Assembly: GCA_009746045.1 (NCBI GenBank)
Contig: RPFO01000667.1
Coordinates: 386,721 to 450,720 of the forward strand
Source of the DNA: Mesostigma viride
Lineage: Eukaryota; Streptophyta; Mesostigmatophyceae; Mesostigmatales; Mesostigmataceae
Direction of reading: 5' to 3'
DNA: 64,000 bases
Each line of letters begins with the position of its first letter. Position 1 is the first letter of the stretch. The notes beneath the pieces were generated by a model. That model made no database searches. It was not told where the DNA came from and saw only the letters and a list, made by a program, of their open reading frames with translations. Below are positions 1 through 14,100 of the stretch, in pieces. A program made the translations under genes and the position numbers.

Positions 1-110
1 AGTCGACGGCACCTGGTCCCACGTGGGAGGCTCTGTAGTCTGTACCTCCTGCAACGCACATATTACTCTCATCTTCACTGCGGATGCCTTGAAATCTGTT
101 ATACAGAGCC

Positions 111-3100
111 TTACGCCTGTGCCTTCATTTGGCCAACCCCATACACCTGCAACGTATACCGACTAAAGTCGTGCGGCTGCCACTGCGCAGGCCGCTCTCC
201 TTCCGGCGGCGGCGGTGCTTGCATGCACGACCTCACGGCGGACGCGACCGTGTTGCCATTCTTGATACTTGTGATCACCTTGCACACGTTGGTGTGGTTG
301 GTGTCCACCGTGCTGGCCATTCCGTTCAGGACGACCGTCTTGACACCGCGCAGCGAGAGCAGGGCGGCGGTCTCGTATGGCCCTTCCAGCGCGCGCATGC
401 GGGGGGACTGCGACAGAAAGCACAAAACAAAACAAGAAAGCGAACCAAGGCACACAGGCATACTTGAATGAATCAAATAATTAAAGCACGGGACCGCACA
501 GGGATTACAGTCATTACCGCGGTAAGTTGCGTTTCTTAAGGTTGCGTTACCGCGTTAAGTCGCGACGCCGAAGTTTGGGCAGCGACCGCAACTTCAGCAT
601 CGGTGCCATCGCAACTTAACGCGATAATGACTCAATTTGTAGGTGTCAGGCCACTTTTGGCCGCGCAGGAGGCCACTTTTTGCAGCTTTTTGCCAAGTCC
701 GGACCCGCCATGTGGCTTTACGGGGCAAAGTACGCAAGCTTGAAGCTCCCCTGGCGCGCAGATGGACTTCCCCGCCTGAAAAGCGCGAATCTGCGCGAAT
801 GCAACCTTGCGAGTCCAATTGTAAACTGATTTGCAGCCTGCGGACTGCGGTACATCAGTAGCATGCAGGGCGCGGCACATCACGGCACTTTTGTGGTATC
901 AGTAATTCTGACTGACTGGCACTCACGCAACGACTGTGTGGCGGCTGGCTGGCTGCACCCGGCGGGGCTCGGGCACCTGTATTGCGGCAGCCGGCCCGCC
1001 TTTCTCACAAAAATCATGAAAAGATTCCTGGTATGGAAAAACAGGAAAATGGACTTTGGGTGGCTTTGATAATGCTGCAGCAGGATCGGGCTTGACGAGA
1101 GCTGTAGAATGCCGTATAGTAGTCCGTGAGAGGAGGGGGTGGGATGCTAGCCTAATTCTACCGCTAAGTTGCGTTACCGCGTTAAGTTGCGACGCCGAAT
1201 TTTAGGCGTCGATCGCAACCTAACGCGGTAATGACTGTACGTAATTGATTTTCACGTAGACTGAGTCATGTGAGCATGAGTGGGATAGAAACGGGATGGG
1301 GTGGATCGATATAGCTATCTAATTTCTAGCTACAGGGTTGAAATGGGATGGGGTGGATCGATCGAGCTATCTAACTTCTAGTTACAGGGTAGAAATGGGA
1401 TGGGGTGGATCGATCGAGCTATCTAACTTCTAGTTACAGGGTAGAAATGGGATGGGGTGGATCGATCGAGCTATCTAACTTCTAGTTACAGGGTTGCGGG
1501 CACTGCGGCCAGATTCAATTTGGTTACCAAATTTGGAAACTATGGTTATCGCACATGCATAAGACAGACATATCTTGTCAGGCCGAAAAGCTCTCACAGT
1601 TCTTTGCCAAACTGATCCTCGAGGGCCACCCATTCCATGTCTTGGCCTAGTAGTTGGTATCAAGAAGTACCAACATATAAACAGCGTTATCAGGTTTCTG
1701 AAAGTCATCTATGGTCGCGCTAAGAAAGCCTACAGCTTCTATAGTCAATTTTGTCAAGGTCCCTGCATCGCCTTCCCACTATCGACATGAAACCCCCACG
1801 CCTTCCAATGTGCCAACTAACAAATTAGTGACAGTTGCCGGCATTAGGCCCCTCAGCTTTCGATTGTCAGCACAGACACCTCCCCCAAGGCGACTACCAT
1901 CATGGTCAAAATCACTTTGCGACAAAAACGTTGCGCATCGACCTCGCGGACTTCTATTACTTTTCATTATTTTGGCTCACAAACTTGTGTATTCACTGTA
2001 CTTTTGTACTAGACGTTGTACTTATTTCATTGGATTTTACTAAAACAGTGCCGCGTCGCAATTACCATGTTGATATAGTTTATCCTCGCAAATCTAAACT
2101 TTTAACTTGTTTCGAGGTTGCAAAATAATTTGTCGCAAAGTACCATAGTCAAGCATAAACTTAACCCTGACATTCGCCCCCCCTCACCTTGCGGTCGTCG
2201 GCACAGAACCCTCCCCATCGAATATGACTAATTGATACTAATACTAGTTTATTACTAAATAATTCAAACCCCCATATTAGACCCGCGCCTCACCTTACGG
2301 TTGTCGGCAAACGCCTGAGTGCGCAGGCTCTCCTCATTGCCCACCCGATCCACCACCAACGCCAGCGCCAAGTCCTTTAAATGGAGGGGGACCACGGCTC
2401 TTGGGGGAAGGTACGCCAGCAGCCGGCCCAGACCGAAATAGACAAAGGTCTTGGCGGACGCCAGCAGCCGCGTGCAGTCGCCCTCGCCCGGGATGGACTT
2501 GGCTCCGTCGAGACCCGTCCATTGTCCGATGGGCTCCTCCAGGAACTCCTGTTGCAGGGGTTATAGGGTTGCAAGTATCAGGGCAGGGTTTGGCACGCCG
2601 ATCGGCACGAGAGTATGTGCGTGCAAGGGTGCAAGGGGGGGGAGGGGCAAGGGTTAGCACACGGGTCTGGTTGGAGGAAAGGCTGATGCGAGGGTAACTA
2701 GAAAGGGTTCACTAATGCAGGAATTCGCCCAAGGGGTGGCTGGTGTAAGTGTTGGGACAGGGGTGTGGCATAAGGGGTGGTTGGTGCAAGTAATCTCGCA
2801 AAGGCATTGGCGCGCTGATTAGCCCAAATGAATATCATAATTTATGTTGATCGGCGCTTTATGTATTATTCTTTGTTGCTGCGGGGATGGATTAAAGGTG
2901 TGACGAATGAGCAAGAGGGTGGGTTGGCCCGATTGACACAAGAGACCGGCCAGCGGCTCCAGCAAGCACTTGCGAAGCCGTCGTCTGCATGCTATAGGCA
3001 GCTACCACCAACAAAATTGACGATAAATCATGTTGGCATATTAACGATGAGCTTTTTCCGGCCTCGCATCCCACATAGCTCTGTAAACATCCTGCTGAGC

Positions 3101-5194
3101 AGCCTTGCCTACTATCTCTACTACACTATGCTGCCTACTAGTTTATAATATCTTTCTACATATTACCCTGCCGAGCAGGTCTGCCTGCTCCAAGGCCAAA
3201 TGTATATGGATCCTGGCCATGCCCCCAAGTGGTATGGTTAAACACGAAGACGATGCCTCCCTAGTGACCTGCTAATACAACCCACCTCGGTGACTATCTC
3301 ACACAGCGACTGCTCGTATCTCTCTAAATAGCCCAATGCCTAACAACCCTGCCCAGTGATCTGATGCACAACACCCACCTCGTTGAATATCTCCGACAGC
3401 GACTGCGCCGGATCGGCCGCAGCCCCCCCCGCGGACATGGCGGCGGTGCGCTTGGCCACCATGGCAGGTGTGTCCTCGGCGCGTACGTCCACAAGGTAGG
3501 AGACCTCGCCCAGGCTGGCATGTGGCACAAACGCAGCAAGAAAAGGATGGCATGTGGCACACGCACGCACGCACGCAAAGCAAGATGATGGCATGATATC
3601 TTCATGATCAGGCACGCGGTAGAAGGGTGGTGCACCCTCGCTCAAGCTGTGGGTGGTGCCCAGTGCAAACGAATGGGCTCAGGGAGTGATGTGTTGATCG
3701 TCGGGCATGAGGTAGGAGATCTCGGTCCGGCGGTATGTGAGCGGTCGTAAGCAACAGAAAGGATAAATGAGCAACAGAAAGGATAAATGAGTAAGCACGG
3801 GAATAGGGTAAGTAATCAGGTCCGGCGCGGACATGAAATGGTGATCGATAGCCAGGATGCGCATGCAAAAACAAGATGATGCTACCATACCGTAGAGTAG
3901 TGCACTATACTACCATACTGTAGAGTAGTGTACTATAGTGCCATACCACAGAGTAGTGTACTATACTGCCATACCATATAGTAGTGTACTATACTGCCAT
4001 ACCATATAGTAGTGCACTATACTACCAAACCATATAGTAGTGCACTATACTACCATACCACAGAGTAGTATACCATCTGTAGTTGCATGGATAGCCGGGA
4101 CACGTGAACGGAAACCAGGTGATACTACTATCTAGGGCATAGCTTGTGGATAGCAAACCATCTCCATCTAGGATATAGCAGTAGATGATTGATGGTTAGC
4201 TTGTCTTTGGATAGTGCCATACTAGTTCGTGCTTTTATCATATCCCAACTGTGCAAGACCCCGCTCCAGCTGGCGCACAGCAGGTGCACAGCAAACCATG
4301 AATTCATGGTCAGGCACTCGCACTGACAAATCCCTCAGTCAACGTGGTCAGGCACAAGGACGAGACATGAGGCGTAAGACAGCCTTATTCTCAGAATATC
4401 CCAAGCAACTTCACCCCTAACATTTTAACGCCCTAGCAGCAGCCTAATCTGGTAATACTGGCATCCAGCAACAGAGTGGTTGCCTTGGAGAATCACAGCC
4501 ACCCTCCTCACACCTGCAAGGAGGCCTATGTTTGGAAGACCGAAAGATACACCGGCAGGGTACAACACACGCTAGTAAACATATGCTAGTAACATGCTGC
4601 ATTGATGGGGTACCCCTAACATTGTCAGGAGACCTGAAGGAACGCTAGTAGCGTTACGCGGTAGCCCTCAAAATGCTTCATACTGCAAATGCTACCAATG
4701 CTACCAATGCTACCAATGCTACCATTTGCTACCAATGCTACCAACGCTTCCAATGCTACCAATGCTACCAATGCTACCAATGCTACCAATGCTACCAATG
4801 CTACCAATGCTACCAATTCTTCATGCTTCATGCTTCATGATACAAATGCTTCATCCACCCACCTGCAAGACAGGCCAGGCTCCGCCGGGCTCGCCCCCGC
4901 ATTCTTCCCACCCTTGCCCCCCCCGGCCGCCCCCTTCTTGGCCCCCCCAGTGGCCGCCGCATCCATCGCGACAGACGCCATCGCTGTCGCCACCCGGTTA
5001 TGGAAGACTTGGAACGAGAAGTCCCGGCTCACGCTGGCGATGCCCGGCTGGCGGAACACGCCCAGGGCCTCCAGGGGCAGCCGTGCCAGCTGGCGGTCCA
5101 CAAACAGGTGGACGTGGACGCTCTCGCCTCCGGTGCGGGCGGTGCTGGGGCGAGAACTGTTCTCCGTAGTGCTCGCACGGAAGGGGGCCAGGAT
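111..5194 (-). CDS. CFAP46: CFAP46 exons 20-23 (C terminus, residues 2729-3067)
   Basis: Exons 5194-4863, 3514-3379, 2548-2294 and 407-111. Together they encode the most conserved, caspase-fold-like C-terminal region: HLFVDRQLARLPLEALGVF, then SLGEVSYLVDVRAEDTPAM, then ASAKTFVYFGLGRLLAYLPP, then AALLSLRGVKTVVLNGMAS. These four blocks stand in the same order in animal CFAP46. I infer a CHAT/separase-like fold from the order of strands and do not see a complete His-Cys dyad. The protein ends VYGVGQMKAQA with the stop at 111-113. No TGTAA signal is seen in the remaining 110 nt, so the 3' UTR probably runs off the window. Confidence 0.92.
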
Positions 5195-8100
5195 CTGGGG
5201 GTGGGAAACCCAGAGGGACCAACAACAATGGAACCATGTTACAGATCAACGACTAAACAACATTAACGTACTATGCAACAAAAACGTAACGGGGCAAAAA
5301 GTAAATAAATTACAACAATGTAACGGGGGCGGGGGAGGGAGCAAAAGAAGCTCTCATAAGTTCTCATGAGTTCTCATACTTACGATTGAACCTATCCTAC
5401 GTACGTGCTCGCTGCGGTGCTTAACCAGAGGCATACTACAGAAGGCTATACATTCAAAAAGCATACAATTCCACCCTTCCAAAGTCCATTGCAGCATGAT
5501 ACCCGCCGCATGGAATGGTTGCGGCCATCCTTTGACGTGCTGGCATGCGATCACCCTCCTGCCAACAGATCGGTCACGAGAGATACCGATCGGTGGCTCT
5601 GCCATGCGGCTCACCTTGTGCCTGAATGTAACGCAGCGACGCTGACTACATGGAAGCCCGCCACATGGAAGCCCACCTCATGGAAGCCCACCACAAGCCA
5701 ACCCCGTGAAAAAGACGACCCCGACACTCGGCATCTATGTACGGTTGACTTCGCTCGTGACGCGGATGCTGAATACCAGCGGCGCCCACGACCCGCTTCC
5801 GCTGAGCACGGCGCTTATTTATCTACTTTCCAGGACCATGCTAGCTGGGTTTTGGTTCCAGTCGAACACGTCTCCTACCAACTTTCGATATTCTCGACAG
5901 CCAATCCTGTCATTCCTGTCACCCTTCCGATAGCCGTTCCAAAGCCGTAGCTGCAGGACCATGCTAGCTAGGTTGGGCTGCTGTTGGACACATCTCTTTG
6001 GCTTCAGTTCGGACACATTGCTTGGGCTGCAGCTTGGACACATATCTTTGGCTTGAGTCGGACCGCTCACCTCGCGCCACGTGGCGGCCATTGGCGCGAA
6101 CAGCTCCTCCAGCGCGGACGACAGGTCGCCCCAGCACTCGCTCAGCCCCCTGGCATCGATATCCACGGCGCCGTACGAGGCACCTCCACGCGACGCCCGC
6201 CCATTTGACGCGGTGGAAACCCGGCGAGGGGACGCCATCGGGCTGCCGTTGCTATTATTAGCGTTGCTGTTGAAGCCCAAGGCGCTGGTGCTGCCGTTAC
6301 GGGACGCGGACCGTGCTAGTTCCCCCGCCCCGCCCTGGTTGGGCAGCTTAAGAGGGGAGCTGTCGCGGGGGGGAAGGGGCGTGTGGGCGCCGGATGCGAG
6401 CCGGCTGCCGAGCGCGGTCGAGCTCTGGTTAGGGCGTGTTTCGGGACAAGTACAGTGACCAGGAGCACGGTTTAGTGTTCATGTAAGGAAGGAACAAATC
6501 ACGCTTGGATATGAACTTGCTTAGGTAACCCAACAGTGAAACGAAACCCATGTTGGAAATTTATTTGATGTGTTGAGAATATATATATATATACTACTAG
6601 TATATACTCTGATGTAAGTAATTATAATTTTTAATATATATGTTGGTAGTAGTAAATATATACTACTAGTATGCATTTGGTGTGTTTTCAGTGCCATTCA
6701 TCGTAACCATCGCCATGGATTGACATCTGTGTCACAACCCAACCTTGCCACTCTCCTACTTGCCTAAACCGTGCCCGTGTCCACACCCGCCTGCAAGTAG
6801 CGTGCCCTCTTTCCTACCTCCGAAAAGTGCCTTTCCCCTACCTCCTTCAACAGTGCCCTTTATACTTGCCTGTTTGGACGGAGGCCAGTCGGCCAGGCTA
6901 CCTCCATCAAGCGCCTTTCCCCTACTTGCTTCAATCGCGTCACTTCTCAATTAACCTTTAATATGTCCTTTCTGAATTACCTGTTTGGATGGAGGCCGGC
7001 CATCCAGGCCGCTGCCCCCTCCCAGCGCGAGCCCTTTCTCGGTGGCCCGGTAGAACGCGTCACAGATGGCCACCAGGCGGTCGAGTTTGGACCTGTCGAC
7101 CGGCACGCGACGAACCACGCGCCGCGTGACCAGCGGTGCCTCTGCGGGGAAGTAGAGCATTCAAAACAGGCCGCAAAGGTGTTGCGTTCAAAACAGGATG
7201 CTAAAGTTGAGTTTGCTAGAAAACAAGGTTATCTGCCACTGGATTGCCTGAACAGACATAAAAATTGCCTAAACAAACATGTTCAAAGTTGCAGACACTA
7301 ATACAAGATCCCATAGCAGTGACGCCTAAACAATCATATTCAACACCAAAAACACATCCCCTTGACTCTCCCCAACAAAGGCGCGTGAATGAATGAATGA
7401 ATGAATGAATGAATGAATGAATGAATGAATGAATGAATGAATGAATGAATGAATGAATGAATGAATGAATGAATGAATGAATGAATGAATGAATGAATGA
7501 ATGAATGAATGAATGAATGAATGAATGAATGAATGAATGAATGAATGAATGAATGAATGAATGAATGAATGAATGAATGAATGAATGAATGAATGAATGA
7601 ATGAATGAATGAATGCATGCATGCATGCATGCATGAATGAATGAATGAATGAATGAATGAATGAATGAATGAATGAATGAATGAATGAATGAATGAATGA
7701 ATGAATGAATGAATGAATGAATGAATGAATGAATGCCACGTGTTCACTACTAAGATGAAAAACCACGTACCAGCGACCACCGGAGGCGGCGGTGGCGCGT
7801 TCTTCCCACCCCCCTTGACCGGTTCCGCCACTACGGGTGCCGCCGGTGGAGCCACCCGAACCATCGCGCAATACATCGCGTCCCCGTCTGGGGACAGCTG
7901 GATCATCGCCGCGACGCCGCCAGGGGGGAGGCAGCCCTCGGCGGGGCCGCCCGCCGCCAGGGTCCCTGGCGCAACCTCGAGGAGGGACCACGCCTCGGAG
8001 GAGGACCGCAGCCGCTCGAGCGCCTTGCGGGGCTGATCGTACGCTTTAGGGCCGCCCAGCCAGTTGTCTCGCAACGCGTCCAGCAGGCGGATGAGCCTCA

Positions 8101-11100
8101 CCTCCTCCGCGCCAGAGCCCGCCCCGTCGACAAACATGGCAAGCAGCCGGCGCCGACTGACACACGCCTGCCAGAGGAAGAGCGCCTCGGCGCACTGGTC
8201 CGGCGCCCGCGGCCCGTAAAAGTTGGCCAGCTCCAACGCGGCCGCCTCGGCGACGTCGTATTCGCCGAGGGAGAGGGCCTCGTGGGTCGTCGACCGAAGC
8301 TCCTCGAGGCCTTGTAGGACCAAGGGGACGCCGCGCGGTGGCCAGGTGGAGGGTGGCCGCTTGCCGTGCTTCTTCCCGCTGCTGGCGCCGGGCACGATCC
8401 CCGGAATGACCACGTCGGGCACCATCCCACGAATGGGAGATGCAGCGCGATGCATATTATTAACCCAAAAGGCAACCATTCAGATCATTGGTGAGACAAC
8501 CAGTGAGGGCAAGAAATCTGGAGGATCCGAACCATGGTCGCAAATCATAGAATTGTAACCCTCAATTCTCACTGTCCCCTACAGTAGGGGTCTGACACAG
8601 CCGACGCGGTTGCGAGTGTGTGAGTGCCTGGTCGTTGCCCAGGCAAAAAAGTGCTCAGATAGGAATGCAGGCCTCTTGCACCTGGCAGCATACCACATTG
8701 AGCGTACCACCCACAAGATGACACTATGGTACTACAGTAATAAAAACCATACTACTACTAGTACCAAAACCTACTACTAGTACCAAAAACCTACTAGTAC
8801 CGAAAACCATACTACTAGTAGTTTTACTATTAACGCATGACTGCTGTCAATATTAAGGATAGTAATAAGGACCGGGCGTACCTAAGGTTCTTTGTATCTA
8901 AGGAACAGGCTACGATAGCATACTCCCTCCCTCCCCCTCCCACCCCCACCCCCATTTCCAAGCAGGTTGCCCCACCCCCCACCCTTACCTGGCCGCTTTC
9001 ACCCCCCACCCCCCAGCCTGAATTGGCCAGTTCCCCCACCCCCCACTGCACCCCTATACCTGGACAGTTCCCCATCCACAACCCCCCACCCTTACGTTCA
9101 CATGCTACCATCCGCCACACCCCGCCCTTACCCGGTCGGTTCCCACACGGGCGGCAGCTCCTCGCGTGCCATCCACGCGCGCAGCATGGCGGCGCCCGTC
9201 ACGCAGGACACGGACAAGCGCTGGCGGGGGACGGCCGCCCAACCACGCGCCGCGCTCACCTGCGGGGGTGGGGGGCGCAAGCACATGAATAGCACATGTA
9301 TAGCACATGTATGGCACGTGTATAGCGCATGAATAGCACATCAATAGCACATGAATAGCACATTAGCACGTGGGACACAAGCATGTGTAATTATGCGAGG
9401 ACATTCCGTTTTCCGCGCAGGTGAGTGCACGCGAGCAGGTGCATGTATAGGCATTAATCTTATACAGTAAGAACGATCACAATCATGTAGGGGTGCAAGA
9501 ACAGACCGAACTTGCGCACGTGAGCACAGGACACAAGCACACAGTGTACACAATGCATGGAGATGCAACTAGAACTCGGGAAAGCGACCCCTTATGACAC
9601 GTGTCAAACTTTGACAGCGCCACATCAGCGCCTGGAGCGTGCGGGCCTCTTCTTAGCGGGCCTGGACGCCACGAACGCCGAAAAATGATCAGGGGCGCGG
9701 GGGAGGACCAGGGGTTGCCTTCGCGAAGCCTAGAAGCATGACGCAGAATGCACGCAGATGCATGGAAAGGCAAGCAGCGATATGTGTGCCCCAAAAGTAC
9801 ACGAACACACAAGGCAGACGTCCACCTAAAAGACTGTTACAGGCAGATATCCCGTACACTGGTTATAATAGGACCCCTTGCAGTTATATTAGGACCTCTT
9901 CTCACCTGCAGCACCACTACCCTTTTGGGCAGCAACCCTTGTACTGCTATGATGCAACACCCCCTCGCCGGCAGCGTTCCTACCACAGGTTGGTAGATTA
10001 TTGGACATGGCCTCGCCTGCACCACCGCGACCTTCTCCGGCATGCAACTTCTGCAGCACCCTTGTACCCATGGTCCACTAGCATCTCACAAAACATCATC
10101 TAATTTATCTCACAAGTAAATATCTCAATAGACATAACCTGATTTATCTCAGACGTAAATATCTCACAAGACATCATCTTCCCACCTGCAGCACCGCGAT
10201 CTCTTCCGGCAGCAACCGCCCCGCGGGCGCCAGGTCCGCAAACATCTCCAGGAAGCGTGCCACCGCCTCCGCGCCGCCGCTGCTGGCATCCGTGTCGCCC
10301 TCCTGCATTTAAAAAGATGATAAAGCATGGGGAAATAGTGCATGGGCTTGCGTGGCTGAACGTCATGCAAGGTTCGCATCTTGCCTTGTCTACGGTGCTG
10401 GCATCTGCGTCGCCCTCCTGGTTTCGTAATAGAAAAAGAAGCAGCACAAGGAATGGGCTTTATCAGGCGAGAAACTGGGCTGGTCGACATAGTTGTAATT
10501 CACTTGCTGGCATGCGCGTCGCCCTCCTGGTTTCGTAATAGAAAATGAAGCAGCACAAGGAATGGGCTTTATCAGGCGAGAAACTGGGCTGGTAGACATA
10601 GTTGTAATTCACTTGCTGGCATGCGCGTCGCCCGCCTGTTTGGTCTTCTATCTTTACACGGTTTTCAGTGAGGGCAGGAAGCATCCGTGCGTGCAGGAGG
10701 CATCCGTGAGGGCGGGAAGCACAGGGGGGTTTAATGACAGGAAAAGATGTGGGTTTGTCCGACACAATATACATTCGTCTGGGTTGCTCGCACCCATGTC
10801 ATCTGCTGTATGGCTTGGTTTACTTCACTCACAATGTGGACACTATAGAAAAGTCGGCTTGCGTGATGTGATGTCAGGCGAACATCCATCTGCCACGAGC
10901 CTTATTGCGACTGTGGGCAGGCACGCCGTCCTCCGGCTCGGCCGAACTCATGTTGTGTATGTTTGGCAGCATTTTTTGTTTTGTAGCTATGTATGGCATG
11001 GGCAAAAAGCATGTGATCAGGACCTTTTGACATCCCAGGCAGGCAAGAGTCTGCGCTCGCAGGGCCGAGGACACTCTGGGCGATCGGGCCACCCATATGA

Positions 11101-14100
11101 TTGCATTCATGGAACCAGCGGCCATCGTGCCACCCATCCATGATGGAATCCATTAGGGATGCTCACACGGACACCATCACGAGCATGATAGGTCCACCCA
11201 CTTTTATGGGGTCTGTAAGTGCAACCCAATGGACAGATTGTGCTACTGTAGCTACTGCCACCCGACACAGCCCCACCCATTCAAGACGGATTGTGACACT
11301 GTAGCTGCCGCCGCCCCACCATCATGAGGATTTCGCAATAAATGAAGTTTCGCTATAAATAAAGTTCCGGGCACGCCACCCACCATCATGGGGATGTTTC
11401 TACAAATAAAAGGTTCGGTGCGTGGAACCCACCATCATGGGGAAGCTGGGCTTGGCGACCTCCAATGCCAGCGAGGGCGGCGGCACGGTCTTGCCCAAGC
11501 GCAGCTGGATGCCGGCGAGCTTGATCTGCGGGCAGGCACAAGTGCAAGTAGACGAGCAGGTAAGCAGGCAACGGATGGCACAAAGGCACAAAGGCACAAA
11601 AGCCCACAAACAAGCATGCATGTACGGTCATGTTGCAAGGCATGCATGCGAGGCCATGCACTCATGCTGCAAGGCAAGGCATGCTGTGCAAGTCTAGATG
11701 GAGGAAATCAGCGTTGGCCAGGCAAAAGAAGCTTGGAGGAGCTTGGTAACTGAGAAGGTGGTTGCAAGCCCTTAGCGTTCAACGTGGCATGTGGAGGAAA
11801 AAGTGGAGGCATCGGGCATCGGGCCAGCGGTACGGCGCTCATCGGGGCATCGGGCACGACTCCGTCAGTATCGGTATGTCCTATAATCTACCAACCTGCG
11901 CTCATCGGAGCCGCACCTCCAATCAAATTGAAAAGGGATGTAATTAATAATTAATTAGAAACATAACTCCGTTGGGAGTACATGTAGCACATATCCCTGA
12001 GAAGGGGCATATGGCTTTTAATACATTCTGGGCTACTTCCTGCAAGGGTGGGAATGTAAGCTACCCTTGATCTAGGTGCACCAGGGCACCTGCACCCTCA
12101 TAATCTTCACACTTTGCCCAGCTAAGGGGGAGTATGTTATGTGGGGGAAGATAATTAATGAGGGACTTCAAATTGGTAAGGGATGTAACGCGCTAGCATG
12201 GTAGCTCGGGTGCTATGAGGATCATATCATGGTAAGGGATGTAACGCGCTAGCATGGTAGCTCGGGTGCTATGAGGATCATATCATGGTAAGGGATGTAA
12301 CGCGCTAGCATGGTAGCTCGGGTGCTATGAGGATCATATCATGGTAAGGGATGTAACGCGCTAGCATGATAGCTCGGGTGCTATGAGGATCATATCATGG
12401 TAAGGGATGTAACGCGCTAGCATGGTAGCTCGGGTGCTATGAGGATCATATCATGGTAAGGGATGTAACGCGCTAGCATGGTAGCTCGGGTGCTATGAGG
12501 ATCATATCATGGTAAGGGATGTAACGCGCTAGCATGGTAGCTCGGGTGCTATGAGGATCATATCATGGTAAGGGATGTAACGCGCTAGCATGATAGCTCG
12601 GGTGCTATGAGGATCATATCATGCCTGCCTAGTGCCTACCGAGCAATGAACGGACAACGCGCGTGTGCGCTCACGCCTCACGGCAGGCATTCTTCCTACT
12701 TGCTGTCAACGGGAGCGCGTCCCTCAACAAGAATGGAAACCAGCCACTTGTGAAAAGGGGGTAGCCTCGCAAAGCATTCGCATGGAACCCATTACGCTGG
12801 TCATGATAACTGTTGGGTGGTTGTCTCGCAAAGCTGTAGGAGGGGTAGAGAAGAAACGCAACCTGTTACTAGTACTGCTTCTCAAGGTGAGGTGTCTCGC
12901 GGAGCCGTAGCTGGATCGTGCACAGTCCGCTTACTACCGACCTGTTCCTTGCGACCCCGGGAACCCCCTCTAGCAGTTCACAAGCCAACCAGAAGCGATT
13001 CCAAATGAACGTCTTTAGCTCACCTTGACCGTGCACACCCGGCCTTTACTACTGCCGTGTCACAGCTGGCCTCGTCCTCCATTCATGACAACCCCGGGGT
13101 ATCATGGGCATCCAGACACTTGCATACTTTTGGGGGCACCAATCTTAACCGCACAGGCACCACGCACACACTCCTTGCTCGGTCTATCATGAACCCGGGC
13201 CGCGCCCACCTTGATCGTGCACAGCCGCCACACACACTCCTTGCTCGGTCTATCCTGAACCCGGGCCAGACCTACCTTGACCATGCACAGCAGCCACACG
13301 TTCCCCTTGTTCTGTCTATCACGGACCCACGCTGCACCCACCTTGATCGTGCACAGCAGCCGCGTGACCGGCAGCGACACGGCCGGGTGCATGAGCGACC
13401 CGTTTGGCAGCGCCATGCCGCACAGCCGCAGCGCCTCGCCCTCCGCCAGCTGGAGCAGCTGCTGCGCATCCGCCAGCCGTTCCTCGTCCACCTCTTCTTC
13501 TGGCGGCTGCCCGGCAGGCGCCGCGCCAGCAGCTGAAGAGTCGCGTTGGGGCTCTTGTCCTGTTGGTTCTGTCGGGCAGGAAGCGAAACGACTCCAAGTC
13601 GAACGGCAGACCGAAAAGATGACAAGTCGTGCGGCAGGAAGCAATACCATCACAAGCCGGGCCGGAAGGGAAAAGCGTGAAAAGAGATGACAAGTCAAGC
13701 GGCAGGACACAGCAGCATCCATGCTCAAGTTGAAATTGAAACTCATGTCAGGGTGGTTGGTGAATATCTGGCAGAGCGAAAAGAGAGCTCTGGAAATGTT
13801 TTCTAGTTCCACCCTATTCCTCTGAAAGCCCGCGCATGCCAATCTTGTTACACTCCCCCGCAGAGATGATAACCAATCGAACACGGCAAGGCAACATAGA
13901 ATCGAACGCAACAAAGCACCACACATAAGAGCACCACCAGGCGCCACACACACGAACGCGACAAGGCACCACACACACAAACGCGACAAGGTACCACACA
14001 CACAAAACTCGACAAGGCAAGATACACACGAACGCGACAAGGAAACACATAGGGAAGCAGAGGAAGCACCGCGGCGCATCAAGAACCGCGGCCTGGCTCA

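Noticed and set aside
129..467. Plus-strand frame overlapping the last CFAP46 exon
   Set aside because: Shadow of the GC-rich minus-strand exon; no similarity to any family.
5405..5950. 181-codon plus-strand frame with WKPT repeats
   Set aside because: Made by a short 15-bp duplication in the CFAP46 intron; no domain and no splice support.
7216..7991. Long open frames encoding hundreds of His-Ser-Phe-Ile repeats
   Set aside because: They are the translation of the (ATGA)n microsatellite; a 4-bp unit gives the same 4-aa repeat in all frames. The tract is intronic.
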